The notes beneath the pieces are model-generated. The model made no database searches and was not told where the DNA came from. It saw only the letters and a list, made by a program, of their open reading frames with translations. Of a DNA stretch of 64,000 nucleotides, positions 47,677-55,769 are shown piece after piece (positions within the stretch are counted from its first letter, which is position 1; every line of letters starts with the position of its first letter). Source of the stretch: JABDGM01 sp046349975 (GTDB lineage: Bacteria; Planctomycetota; Planctomycetia; Pirellulales; Lacipirellulaceae); the NCBI GenBank assembly GCA_046349975.1, contig JAXMBH010000028.1, positions 1 to 64,000 on the forward strand, written 5' to 3'. Both the position numbers and the translations under genes were made by a program.

Positions 47677-48981
47677 GTGGATAAACGCGGAGACAGCGAT
47701 TTGAAACTGCCGCTGAGGGGGCTGCTGAAACTTGGAGTGCTCTCGTTGCTAGTTGGCGGTGTTGTCGGGGCGGTGTGTGCCGGTTTTCGACTGGCGCTGC
47801 TGGCGGGAGATGCGTTGCGTGAGCGGTTCATTGGGTGGGCGCAAGGTCTTGGCGTATCGGGCATGATGCTAGTTGCGGTGAGTTGCGCCGCCGCTGTGGC
47901 GTTGGCGGCGTGGCTCGTGCGGCGATTCTCGCCGCATGCTTCGGGGAGCGGGATTCCGCACGTGGAAGCCGTGTTGCGGGGCGACCTGCCGCAGGCGCCG
48001 TATCGGCTGATCCCAGTGAAGTTCGTCGGCGGCGTGATGGCGATCGGAGCGGGATTGGCGCTCGGGCGCGAGGGGCCGAGCGTACAGATCGGGGCCACGA
48101 TCGCGCATTTGATTGGCCGGGTGTTTCGTTGTGATGCAGCGGATTGCCTCGTGCTATTGGCTGGCGGGGCAGGGGCTGGTTTGGCGACGGCGTTCAATGC
48201 GCCGATCGCGGGCGCTGTGTTTGTGCTGGAAGAACTAGTGCGACGGTTCGATACGCGGATCACGATTGTGACCTTCGGTACTTCGGCGGGTGCAATTGCA
48301 GTGAGCCGCGTGTTTCTGGGCGATCGGCCTGACTTCGACGTGGCTGCGGTCGGTTATTCAAGGATGGGTGGTGTGCTGCTGTACTTGCTTTTGGGAGTAC
48401 TGCTGGGGGTCGTCGGAGTTGCGTACAACCGGGCGATTCTTGGGGCTATTTGTGTTGCGAAACAGTTGCGAGCTTGGCCGGTCGAGTTACGAGCTGCGCT
48501 GATTGGAGCGAGTCTCGGGCTACTGGCTTTTGTTCACCCGGAGGTGGTGGGTGGGGGTGATTTATTAACGCAACGAACACTGGCCGGCAGCGCGGCCGTG
48601 GGTGGGGTTGCGGTCGTGTTCGCATGCCGCTTCGTGCTGGGGCCGGTGAGCTATGCGGCGCGAACGCCGGGTGGGCTGTTTGCTCCCATGCTCGTGCTCG
48701 GTGCGCAGGGTGGCGTGCTGTTTGGCTTGTCATGCAATCACATTGCGGGTGAACTGGCGCTCGATCCGCGGGCCGCGCCAATTGTCGGCATGGCGGCGTT
48801 CTTTACCGCCGTGGTTCGGTCGCCGCTGACGGGGATCGTGCTGGCAATCGAATTGACGGGCAGTTCCACGCTGTTGCTGCCGATGCTGGCGGCTTGCTTC
48901 ACGGCGATGCTTGTGCCGACTTTCATTGGCGACGCGCCGATTTACGAGGCGCTGCGGGAGGGAGCGGATGGCGATTGCTGA
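47677..48981 (+). CDS. ClC family chloride channel / H+:Cl- antiporter
   Basis: A 434-residue ClC protein. The anion-path motifs are intact: GSGIPHVEAV (about residue 90), LGREGPSVQIG (about 129-139; gating Glu at about 132) and, near the C-terminus, a GGLFAPMLVLGAQGG block. FVLEELVRRF contains the EE pair whose second Glu corresponds to the internal proton glutamate of the E. coli exchanger, so proton-coupled exchange is likely. No C-terminal CBS domain. I chose GTG at 47677 because GGAGG lies eight bases upstream; a GTG at 47638 would add 13 residues without a good site. The paired CBS proteins are divergent neighbours. Confidence 0.9.
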   Translation: MDKRGDSDLKLPLRGLLKLGVLSLLVGGVVGAVCAGFRLALLAGDALRERFIGWAQGLGVSGMMLVAVSCAAAVALAAWLVRRFSPHASGSGIPHVEAVLRGDLPQAPYRLIPVKFVGGVMAIGAGLALGREGPSVQIGATIAHLIGRVFRCDAADCLVLLAGGAGAGLATAFNAPIAGAVFVLEELVRRFDTRITIVTFGTSAGAIAVSRVFLGDRPDFDVAAVGYSRMGGVLLYLLLGVLLGVVGVAYNRAILGAICVAKQLRAWPVELRAALIGASLGLLAFVHPEVVGGGDLLTQRTLAGSAAVGGVAVVFACRFVLGPVSYAARTPGGLFAPMLVLGAQGGVLFGLSCNHIAGELALDPRAAPIVGMAAFFTAVVRSPLTGIVLAIELTGSSTLLLPMLAACFTAMLVPTFIGDAPIYEALREGADGDC

Positions 48982-49009
48982 CTAACTATGAGGCGTGATG
49001 AGACGTGGT

Positions 49010-49190
49010 GTGGAGCGGACCTTCGGTCGGGGTATGACGCCGAGCGGGGGCGGGAGTGCGGGGGAGCGCGGGGGAGACCTTCGGTCGGAGAGCGGCGGGG
49101 TCGGGAGACCCGCGCCGAGCGCTGATCCGTGCCGTGAGCGGGGCGGGGAGACCCGCGCCACGTGCGGCGGGCGCTCGGCGCGGGTCTCTG
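49010..49190. repeat. GGTCGGGAGACC-type repeats upstream of the RAYT gene
   Basis: Several units of the family centred on GGGTCGGGAGACCCGCGCCG and GGAGACCTTCGGTCGG, in both orientations. The cores are small hairpins GGGTC-GGGA-GACCC. The same units occur at 50143-50202, 50763-51102 and 52706-52860. Confidence 0.75.
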
Positions 49191-49198
49191 ACCCCGCC

Positions 49199-49530
49199 GA
49201 GACGCTGACCGAAGGTCTCCCATTTGCCCTGCCACGAGACGCTGACCGAAGGTCTCCCATTTGCCCTGCCACTATGTTCCCGAGATGGCGACCGAAGGTC
49301 TCTAATCGCCCTGCCACTATGTTCCCGAGACGCTGACCGAAGGTCTCCCATTCGCCCTGCCACGAGACGCTGACTGAAGGTCTCCCATTCGCCCTGCCAC
49401 GAGACGCTGACCGAAGGTCTCCCATTCGCCCTGCCACTTTGTTTCCCGAGACGGCGACCGAAGGTTTCTAATCGCCCTGCCACTTTGTTTCCCGAGACGC
49501 TGATCGAAGGTCTGCAATTCGCGCTGCCGA
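49199..49530. repeat. Eight tandem 36-37-base palindromic units next to the RAYT gene
   Basis: Eight units in direct orientation. Each begins GAGAC(G/T)GCTGACCG or a close variant, contains the hairpin GACC-GAA-GGTC, and ends CGCCCTGCCAC. Units start at 49199, 49236, 49282, 49327, 49364, 49401, 49448 and 49494. Four joints carry an extra nine- or ten-base spacer (TATGTTCCC or TTTGTTTCCC). Two unit subtypes exist (CTCCCATTCGCC and CTCTAATCGCC ends). The array stops 41 bases before the transposase ATG. Confidence 0.9.
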
Positions 49531-49571
49531 TTTTGTTTGCCTTGCCGCTGATTTCAAGATAACTTCGTGAC

Positions 49572-50126
49572 ATGGAACGTTACCGCTTGCATGCCGACGG
49601 GGCGTTGTATTATGTGACATTTACCGTCGTCGAGTGGTTGCCCGTATTTGTTTCCGAAGGTGCGTGCGGGATCGTTGCCGAGAGCTTCAACTTTTGCCAT
49701 CGGAGCAAAGGGCTGCGGATCAATGCGTACGTAATCATGCCGACGCACTTGCATGCCGTGGTATTTCACGAGAGCTTTCAGTCGCAGGCATTGGAGGCGA
49801 CGCTGACCGACTTCCGAAAATATACCGGGCGCCGCCTCGCGGATTTCACTCGAGATCACCTGCCCAGTTGTTTCACGACGGCATTTCGGGAAAATTCTGG
49901 TGACGACCGCGAGCGGCGTTTTTGGCAACCGACGCGGCATCCGGTGCAGCTTGAAACGGAGCCGTTCTGGGAAACGAAACTCGACTATTTGCATGCGAAT
50001 CCGGTGCGAAAGGGACTCGTCACGCGGTCGCAGTGTTGGCGGTTTTCGTCGGCAAGTCATTGGAGTCCGCTACCCACATTGGCTGCAATCGAGAATGATG
50101 TGATTCTCACGTCGGTGTACTGGTAG
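49572..50126 (+). CDS. REP-associated tyrosine transposase (RAYT-like, Y1_Tnp)
   Basis: A 184-residue Y1/HUH transposase-like protein. The HUH motif is in VIMPTHLHAVVF (His-Leu-His), preceded by the RLHADGALYYVTFTVVEWLP strand typical of the family. A candidate catalytic tyrosine is in TDFRKYTGRRL. The tail KLDYLHANPVRKGLVTRSQC is characteristic of RAYTs. RAYTs are single-copy relatives of IS200 transposases that mobilise short palindromes in trans. Here the gene is flanked on both sides by the GAGACC-type palindromic family, so it probably acts on those. No terminal inverted repeats of a classical IS are present. Confidence 0.88.
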   Translation: MERYRLHADGALYYVTFTVVEWLPVFVSEGACGIVAESFNFCHRSKGLRINAYVIMPTHLHAVVFHESFQSQALEATLTDFRKYTGRRLADFTRDHLPSCFTTAFRENSGDDRERRFWQPTRHPVQLETEPFWETKLDYLHANPVRKGLVTRSQCWRFSSASHWSPLPTLAAIENDVILTSVYW

Positions 50127-50142
50127 GTTGTGGGGGGCGGGG

Positions 50143-50202
50143 GCGAGGAGGGGAGACCTTCGGTCGGGAGAGCGGCGGGGTCGGGAGACCCGCGCCGAGC
50201 GC
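50143..50202. repeat. GGTCGGGAGACC-type repeat downstream of the RAYT gene
   Basis: One composite unit: GGGAGACCTTCGGTCGGGAG, then GCGGCGGGGTCGGGAGACCC and CGCGCCGAGCGC. It is almost identical to the unit at about 49074-49121 on the other side of the transposase gene. Confidence 0.75.
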
Positions 50203-50252
50203 GAACGCGGACACGGACGCGCACGCGAGAAGTGATTCGGGAGTCAAATGTG

Positions 50253-50762
50253 ATGGCTACTAAGAAGACCAATTCGTCGGCGAAGGGTGTGAGGAAGTCG
50301 GCGGCGAAGCGGGCCGATGGGGAAGTGGAAAAGAAGGCCAAGTCTGCCGTGAAGACAAAATCGGTGAAGCTGCTTTCGGGCGGGAACCCTCAGATTGCGA
50401 AGGGCGCGGGCGATGGGCCGGTGCAGGCGTACATTGCGGCTATGCCGGGGTGGAAGCGTGATTGCGGGGAGCGGCTTGACGCGATCATTGAGCGGGTCGT
50501 GCCCGGCGTGTGCAAGGCGGTGAAGTGGAATTCACCGTTTTATGGCGCGGAGCACGGTAGTTGGTTTCTCAGCTTTCATTGCTTCACGAAGTACGTGAAG
50601 GTCGCTTTCTTTCGCGGCGCATCGTTGCGGCCCATGCCGCCGGGGAAGTCGAAGCAAAAAGAGGTGCGGTATCTTGATATTTACGAAGATGACGAAATTG
50701 ATGAAGCACATTTCGCTAGGTGGGTGAAACAGGCGAGTCAATTGCCGGGGGAGAGGATGTGA
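50253..50762 (+). CDS. DUF1801 domain protein
   Basis: A 169-residue protein. A lysine/alanine-rich N-terminus (KKTNSSAKGVRKSAAKRA) is followed by a DUF1801 (YdhG-like) fold: AYIAAMPGWKRDCGERLDAI, GVCKAVKWNSPFYGAEHGSW, FTKYVKVAFFRGASLRP and a YEDDEIDEAHFARWVKQA helix. The family is small, soluble and of unclear function; it resembles frataxin-like folds. I took the ATG at 50253 because the frame before it is the repeat element. The Lys-rich tail resembles histone-H1-like tails and may bind nucleic acid. Confidence 0.82.
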   Translation: MATKKTNSSAKGVRKSAAKRADGEVEKKAKSAVKTKSVKLLSGGNPQIAKGAGDGPVQAYIAAMPGWKRDCGERLDAIIERVVPGVCKAVKWNSPFYGAEHGSWFLSFHCFTKYVKVAFFRGASLRPMPPGKSKQKEVRYLDIYEDDEIDEAHFARWVKQASQLPGERM

Positions 50763-51102
50763 AGGGGGAGGAAACCTTCGGCCGATGGCGGCGGAGACCT
50801 TCGATCGGGAGAGCGGCGGGGTCGGGAGACCCGCGCCGAGCGCGGGGTGCGGCGGGGTCGGGAGACCTGTGCCGAGCGCGGGGAGACCTGTGCCGAGCGC
50901 GCGGATGGCGGCGGGGTCGGGAGACCTGCGCCGAGCGCGGGATGGTGGCGGAGACCTTCGGTCGGGAGAGCGGCGGGGTCGGGAGACCCGCGCCGAGCGC
51001 GCGGATGGTGGCGGGGGCGGGAGACCCGCGCCGAGCTCGCGGAGACCCGCGCCGAGCGCGGGGCGTGGCGGGGTCGGGAGGCCTGTGTCGAGCGCTAGGC
51101 CC
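50763..51102. repeat. Array of GGAGACC(C/T)G-GCCGAGCGC repeats
   Basis: About eight copies of a unit GGGAGACC(C/T)G(C/T)GCCGAGCGC in direct orientation, at roughly 50824, 50860, 50881, 50920, 50981, 51020, 51041 and 51077. Copies of GGAGACCTTCG(G/A)TCGGGAG are interspersed. It separates the two DUF1801 genes. Frames across it are open in several phases only because of the repeat's composition. Confidence 0.85.
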
Positions 51103-51154
51103 GCGCGGGGTGGTGAGGCATCGTTTTTTGGGTTTGTAATGCGAGGGTTAGTAC

Positions 51155-51541
51155 ATGAGTGACTGGCGCGGCGAGATGCTCGAACGCATACGAACGCTGA
51201 TTCAGCAAGCCGATCCCGAGGTGGTTGAAGAGGTGAAGTGGCGGAAGCCGTCGAATCCGGCGGGGGTGCCGGTGTGGTCGCATGGTGGGATCATCTGCAC
51301 CGGCGAGACTTATAAGGACAAGGTGAAGCTGACATTCGCCAAGGGGGCGGCGCTCGCGGACCCGGCCAAGCTATTCAATTCGAGTCTCGAGGGAAACACG
51401 CGGCGGGCGATCGATATTTGTGAAGGCGACAAGATCAACGAGAAGGCTCTGAAGGCGCTCGTTCGGGCGGCAGTGGAATTGAATACGTCGGCGGGTGGGC
51501 AGGTTCGGCCGGCGCGGACCGTGAAGAAGTCGCAGAGCTAG
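51155..51541 (+). CDS. DUF1801 domain protein, second copy
   Basis: A 128-residue DUF1801 protein: LIQQADPEVVEEVKWRKPSN, GVPVWSHGGIICTGETYKDK, VKLTFAKGAALADPAKLFNS and GDKINEKALKALVRAAVELN. It lacks the Lys-rich N-terminus of the neighbour at 50253. The two are tandem paralogues separated by repeat sequence. Function is unknown. The alcohol dehydrogenase gene starts 30 bases downstream. Confidence 0.85.
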   Translation: MSDWRGEMLERIRTLIQQADPEVVEEVKWRKPSNPAGVPVWSHGGIICTGETYKDKVKLTFAKGAALADPAKLFNSSLEGNTRRAIDICEGDKINEKALKALVRAAVELNTSAGGQVRPARTVKKSQS

Positions 51542-51571
51542 GGTACGGGTGCCGGAGACGGAAGGATGCTG

Positions 51572-52669
51572 ATGGTGCCGAGCGAAGCGCAGGCGGCCGT
51601 GTTCGTCGCGCCGAACCACGAGCTGGAGTTTCGCAAGTTTCCAGTGGTCGCAGCGCCAGATGGTGGTGCGATCGTGCGGGTGCTGTGCTGCACGATCTGC
51701 CGGTCGGATCTGCATACCTGGCGGGGAAGGCGCAGTGGGCCGACACCGGCGATCTTGGGCCATGAGATTGTTGGCGAAGTTGCGGCGTTGGGCCGCGGGC
51801 TGACGCACGATATTCTCAACCAGCCAATCGGAGTGGGCGATCGCGTGACGTGGACGCTGCACAGTTGCTGCGGGCGGTGCTATTACTGTGCGGTGGAACA
51901 GTTGCCGATGAAGTGCCAGTCGCTGAAGAAGTATGGCCACGATTCGTGCGAGTTATCGCCGTATTTGCAAGGCGGCTTTGCTGAATACTGCGTGATCGAT
52001 TCGGGAACGCGAGTTGTGAAGTTGCCAGCTGGATTGCCGACGGTTGTGGCAGCGCCGGCGAACTGTGGCGTGGCGACGGCGGTGGCCGCATGCGATGCGG
52101 CGGGTTTGCGACACAGTGAAAGCGTGCTGATTCTGGGCGCGGGGGCATTGGGCTGCTATGCGGCCGCGGTGGCGCGGCACGCTGGGTGTCGCAACGTGAT
52201 TGCGAGTGACGTTGTTCCGGAGCGTTTGCAGTTCATTCGGCGTTGTGGCGCGACCGACACCATCGACGCAGCCCAACTCGACGGCGGGGAATTCGTGCAG
52301 CGAGCCAGGCGATTGACGGGCGGTCTTGGCGTGGATTGTGCGCTGGAAGTGGCCGGGGTTCCGGCAACGATCGAGCCGGCATTGCACGCGTTGCGCAAGG
52401 GAGGGCGGCTGATCGAAGTTGGTTGCTGCTTTCCCGGCGCGCGAGTTTCGCTGGACATGTCGATCGTGCTGTCGAATTTGCTGTCGATTCGCGGGGTGCA
52501 TAACTACGATGCGCGCCATTTAAGCGAGGCGGTGCGGTTCTTGGCGGAGAATCTCGACGCGGTTCCATTTCGAGAGATCGTCGGGGCGGAAGTTCCGTTC
52601 TCCGAGATCAATCGGGCAATACGGTTGGCTGAGGCGGGCGAGGTGATGCGTGTGGCCGTGACGTTTTGA
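51572..52669 (+). CDS. Zinc-dependent alcohol dehydrogenase (MDR), phosphonate-ADH-like
   Basis: A 365-residue medium-chain dehydrogenase. The catalytic zinc site is in CTICRSDLHTW and GHEIVGEV; the structural zinc cysteines are in SCCGRCYYCAVEQLPMKCQS. The NAD(P) motif is LILGAGALGCYAAAVARHAG. Features such as GHDSCELSPYLQGGFAEYC and GVHNYDARHLSEAV match the 'putative phosphonate catabolism associated' ADH subfamily, although no phosphonate gene is nearby. ATG at 51572 is preferred over 51566 because GGAAGG lies seven bases upstream of it. It could serve oxidation of lactaldehyde or a related product of the rhamnose locus that follows, which is inference. Confidence 0.87.
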   Translation: MVPSEAQAAVFVAPNHELEFRKFPVVAAPDGGAIVRVLCCTICRSDLHTWRGRRSGPTPAILGHEIVGEVAALGRGLTHDILNQPIGVGDRVTWTLHSCCGRCYYCAVEQLPMKCQSLKKYGHDSCELSPYLQGGFAEYCVIDSGTRVVKLPAGLPTVVAAPANCGVATAVAACDAAGLRHSESVLILGAGALGCYAAAVARHAGCRNVIASDVVPERLQFIRRCGATDTIDAAQLDGGEFVQRARRLTGGLGVDCALEVAGVPATIEPALHALRKGGRLIEVGCCFPGARVSLDMSIVLSNLLSIRGVHNYDARHLSEAVRFLAENLDAVPFREIVGAEVPFSEINRAIRLAEAGEVMRVAVTF

Positions 52670-52705
52670 GTGGTGGAGGTACGGAACGCGGAGCGAGTGG
52701 AGGGG

Positions 52706-52860
52706 TGGGAGACCTGCGGTCGGCGGGGCGGCGGGGTCGGGAGACCCGCGCCGAGCGCGCGTCGGGAGACCTGCGGTCGGAGGGGCGGACCCGCGCTGAT
52801 CGCGAGACCCGCGCTGAGCGCGGGGGGGCGGGGGCGGGGCGGGAGACACGCGGCTAGCGC
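52706..52860. repeat. GGTCGGGAGACC-type repeats before the isomerase gene
   Basis: Further copies of the RAYT-associated family: GGGAGACCTGCGGTCGG twice, GGTCGGGAGACCCGCGCCGA and degenerate CGCGAGACCCGCGCTGAGCG copies. They fill the gap up to about 28 bases before the isomerase-like gene. Confidence 0.75.
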
Positions 52861-52887
52861 GGGCGAGAACTTGGAGGTGAGAGGAGT

Positions 52888-54321
52888 ATGAGTTTGGCAG
52901 GACCTGTTCGTATCGGACTGTTTGGAATTGGACTCGCCGCCTATTGGCCACAATTTGAGAGGCTTGCAGAGCGGCTGCAAGGCTATCTGGCGCGAACGCG
53001 TCAGCGGCTGGAGCGGCCCAATGTCGAAGTTGTCGATCTGGGCCTGATCGACACGCCGGAGAAGGCCATGGCGGCCGGACATCAGTTCCGGCAGGCGGAT
53101 GTCGATCTCATCTTCTTGCATGTGACGACCTACGCACTGTCTTCGACCGTGCTGCCTGTCGTACGCCGGGCGAAAGTTCCCGTCATTGTGCTGAATCTTC
53201 AGCCGGCCGCGGCAATCGATTACGCGAGTTTCAATCGGTTGGGCGACCGTACGAAGATGACCGGCGAATGGCTGGCGTACTGCAATGCGTGTCCGCTGCC
53301 GGAGATCGCCAATGTGTTCAATCGGGCCCGCATTCCGTTTTTTCAGATAACGGGGACATTGAGCGGAGACGACGCCGTGTGGAGGGAGGTCGATGATTGG
53401 ATCGAAGCGGCTCGCGTGGCGCACGTGATGGAGCACAACCGGCTCGGCGTGATGGGGCACTACTACGGCGGCATGCTCGATATCTATTCTGACCTGACTC
53501 AGCAGTGTGCGTATTTTGGCGGCCATGTGGAGATGGTCGAGGTCGACGAACTGTCGAGCCACCGTCGCGAGGTGAGCGGCGGGCAAATTTCTGACCGCGT
53601 GGCGGCCTTCCGCCAGGTGTTTGATGTGCAGGCAGATTGTCCGCAAGCCGAGCTGGAACGGGCAGCGCGGACGTCGGTGGCACTCGATCGGCTCGTGAGT
53701 GAAAAGCGGCTGGGGTCGCTGGCCTACTACTATATGGGGACCGGCAATCCGGAGAATGAGGATGCCATCAGTTCGATCATTCTGGGCACGTCGCTGCTAA
53801 CGGCTCGCGGCACGCCGGTCGCGGGCGAACTGGAGATCAAAAACGCGCAGGCGATGAAGATCATGGACAGCTTCGGCGCCGGTGGGTCGTTCACCGAATA
53901 TTACGCCTTGGACTACAACGACGACGTGGTGCTGATGGGCCACGACGGTCCTGGTCACATTGCAATCGCCGAGGGGAAGACGAAGGTGCGGCCATTGGAA
54001 GTGTATCACGGCAAGGTGGGGCGCGGGCTATCGGTCGAGATGGCCGTGAAGCACGGGCCCGTGACGCTATTGTCCGTCGTGCAAACGGTCGAGGGCACGC
54101 TCAAGTTGCTCGTGGCAGAAGGGGAGTCGGTGCCGGGGCCGATATTGGAAATCGGCAACACGAATAGCCGGTATCGGTTTTCCATCGGCCTGCGCCAGTT
54201 TGTGGAAAACTGGAATCGGCAAGGGCCCGCGCATCATTGTGCGGTAGGCGTGGGGCATATCGCCGCAAAGATTGCCAAGTTGGGGGCACTGCTAAACATG
54301 GCTGTGGAGCGTGTGTGCTGA
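52888..54321 (+). CDS. L-fucose/L-arabinose isomerase-like protein
   Basis: A 477-residue protein with the fucose/arabinose isomerase fold. N-terminal Rossmann-like part: RIGLFGIGLAAYWPQFERLA, then DVDLIFLHVTTYALSSTVLP. Middle part: HNRLGVMGHYYGGMLDIYSD. The C-terminal part has YYYMGTGNPENEDAISSIIL, FGAGGSFTEYYALDYND and the metal-site-like HDGPGHIAIAEG. The family interconverts aldoses and ketoses using Mn2+. Its exact sugar cannot be told; neighbouring RhaA and rhamnose-type ABC genes suggest a deoxysugar. GGAGGTGAGAGGAGT precedes the ATG. Confidence 0.82.
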   Translation: MSLAGPVRIGLFGIGLAAYWPQFERLAERLQGYLARTRQRLERPNVEVVDLGLIDTPEKAMAAGHQFRQADVDLIFLHVTTYALSSTVLPVVRRAKVPVIVLNLQPAAAIDYASFNRLGDRTKMTGEWLAYCNACPLPEIANVFNRARIPFFQITGTLSGDDAVWREVDDWIEAARVAHVMEHNRLGVMGHYYGGMLDIYSDLTQQCAYFGGHVEMVEVDELSSHRREVSGGQISDRVAAFRQVFDVQADCPQAELERAARTSVALDRLVSEKRLGSLAYYYMGTGNPENEDAISSIILGTSLLTARGTPVAGELEIKNAQAMKIMDSFGAGGSFTEYYALDYNDDVVLMGHDGPGHIAIAEGKTKVRPLEVYHGKVGRGLSVEMAVKHGPVTLLSVVQTVEGTLKLLVAEGESVPGPILEIGNTNSRYRFSIGLRQFVENWNRQGPAHHCAVGVGHIAAKIAKLGALLNMAVERVC

Positions 54322-54471
54322 AGATTCGGCAGGCGAGTTAGTTGTGCGCAGGCGGCGGCGCCCGCGGGAGGTTGTCCGATACGCCGTTTCACGAGACTGC
54401 AAGAACCACTTAAACTGGACTGCGTTGGTAGGGATTGGTCGGCCGAACATTTCTCAAAGGCGAAACAGGCC

Positions 54472-55743
54472 ATGCCGCTTAGCGAGACCGCAGTCGATCG
54501 TGCGTATGAGTTAGCGCGTGAGCGCTATGCGCAGTTGGATGTGGACACGGAATCGGCGCTCGAACAACTCGAGCGAATTCCGATTTCGATCCACTGCTGG
54601 CAGGGCGACGATGTGGGCGGCTTCGAGAACCCCGCTGCCGAGTTGGGCGGCGGCCTTGCCGTGACCGGCAAATATCCGGGCAAAGCGCGCACGGCCGACG
54701 AGCTGCGCGGGGATTTCGAGGTTGCGTTGTCGCTGATTCCGGGTCGGCATCGTTTTAATCTGCACGCGATTTACGCCGAGACGGGTGGCCGCAAGATTGA
54801 GCGGAACGAGCTGGGACCGGAGCACTTCTCGCGATGGATCGACTGGGCGAGGTCGGTGGGGATTGGGCTCGACTTCAACCCCACGTACTTCGCTCACCCG
54901 AAGGCCGCTGACGGGTTTACGCTCGCGCACCGCGACCCGGCGATCCGCAAGTATTGGGTGGAGCACGGCCTTGCTTGCCGCCAGATCGGCGCGGCCATGG
55001 GGAAGGCGCTTGGCAAGGCGTGTGTAACCAATGTCTGGATACCCGACGGGTTTAAGGACGTCACTATCGATCGCCGGGCGCCGCGTGAACGCCTGGCGCA
55101 ATCGCTGAATGAGATCTTGGCCGAAAAACACGATGCGGAGCACAATCTCGACGCGGTCGAGTCGAAGCTGTTCGGCATCGGCTCGGAGAGCTACGTGGTT
55201 GGCTCTCACGAGTTCTATCTTGGTTATGCGATGCGCAACAACGTGCTGTTGTGCCTCGACACGGGACATTTTCACCCAACCGAGGCGGTGTCCGACAAGC
55301 TCTCGGCGGTGTTTATGTGGCTCGATCGGGTGCTGCTCCATGTAAGCCGCGGGATTCGGTGGGATAGCGACCATGTGGTGTTGGTGAGCGATGAGCTGCT
55401 GGCCATTGCGCACGAACTGAGGCGCGGGGAGTATTTGGGGCGTACGCATATCGGCCTCGACTTTTTTGACGCGAGCATTAACCGTGTCGCAGCGTGGGTG
55501 ATTGGAGCGCGGGCGATGATTCGGGCGTTACTCGCCGCACTACTGGAGCCGACGGGGATGCTGCGGAAGTTGGAAGAGCAGGGCGATTACACCGGCCGGC
55601 TGGCCATGCTGGAAGAGCTCAAGAACATGCCGGCGGGCGCGGTGTGGGATTACTATTGTCGGCGTTGTGGTGTGCCTGTCGGCGGCGCGTGGCTTAACGC
55701 AGTGCGCACGTATGAGAGCGACGTGCTGATGCAGCGGGATTGA
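54472..55743 (+). CDS. rhaA: L-rhamnose isomerase
   Basis: A 423-residue L-rhamnose isomerase, close to the usual length. Signatures: ISIHCWQGDDVGGFENPAAE at about residue 37, then GLAVTGKYPGKART and FNLHAIYAE. The metal- and sugar-binding region reads NVWIPDGFKD...VESKLFGIGSESYVVGSHEF, then LCLDTGHFHPTE, and SRGIRWDSDHVVL with the HIGLDFFDASINR block. It converts L-rhamnose to L-rhamnulose in the cytoplasm with Mn2+. It lies downstream of an isomerase-like gene on the same strand and is convergent with the rhamnose-type ABC transporter operon, so import and first step are adjacent. Kinase and aldolase genes are not in the window. Confidence 0.95.
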   Translation: MPLSETAVDRAYELARERYAQLDVDTESALEQLERIPISIHCWQGDDVGGFENPAAELGGGLAVTGKYPGKARTADELRGDFEVALSLIPGRHRFNLHAIYAETGGRKIERNELGPEHFSRWIDWARSVGIGLDFNPTYFAHPKAADGFTLAHRDPAIRKYWVEHGLACRQIGAAMGKALGKACVTNVWIPDGFKDVTIDRRAPRERLAQSLNEILAEKHDAEHNLDAVESKLFGIGSESYVVGSHEFYLGYAMRNNVLLCLDTGHFHPTEAVSDKLSAVFMWLDRVLLHVSRGIRWDSDHVVLVSDELLAIAHELRRGEYLGRTHIGLDFFDASINRVAAWVIGARAMIRALLAALLEPTGMLRKLEEQGDYTGRLAMLEELKNMPAGAVWDYYCRRCGVPVGGAWLNAVRTYESDVLMQRD

Positions 55744-55769
55744 GAAGCAAGCTTGTGTAGCGAGGCTTT

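Noticed and set aside
49199..49530. Possible CRISPR array
   Set aside because: Units are nearly contiguous with constant nine- or ten-base joints, not unique spacers of 30 bases or more, and no cas gene is present.
50720..51162. Open frames across the GGAGACC array
   Set aside because: They are open in all three phases because of the repeat's composition; the translations are Arg/Gly/Ser repeats.
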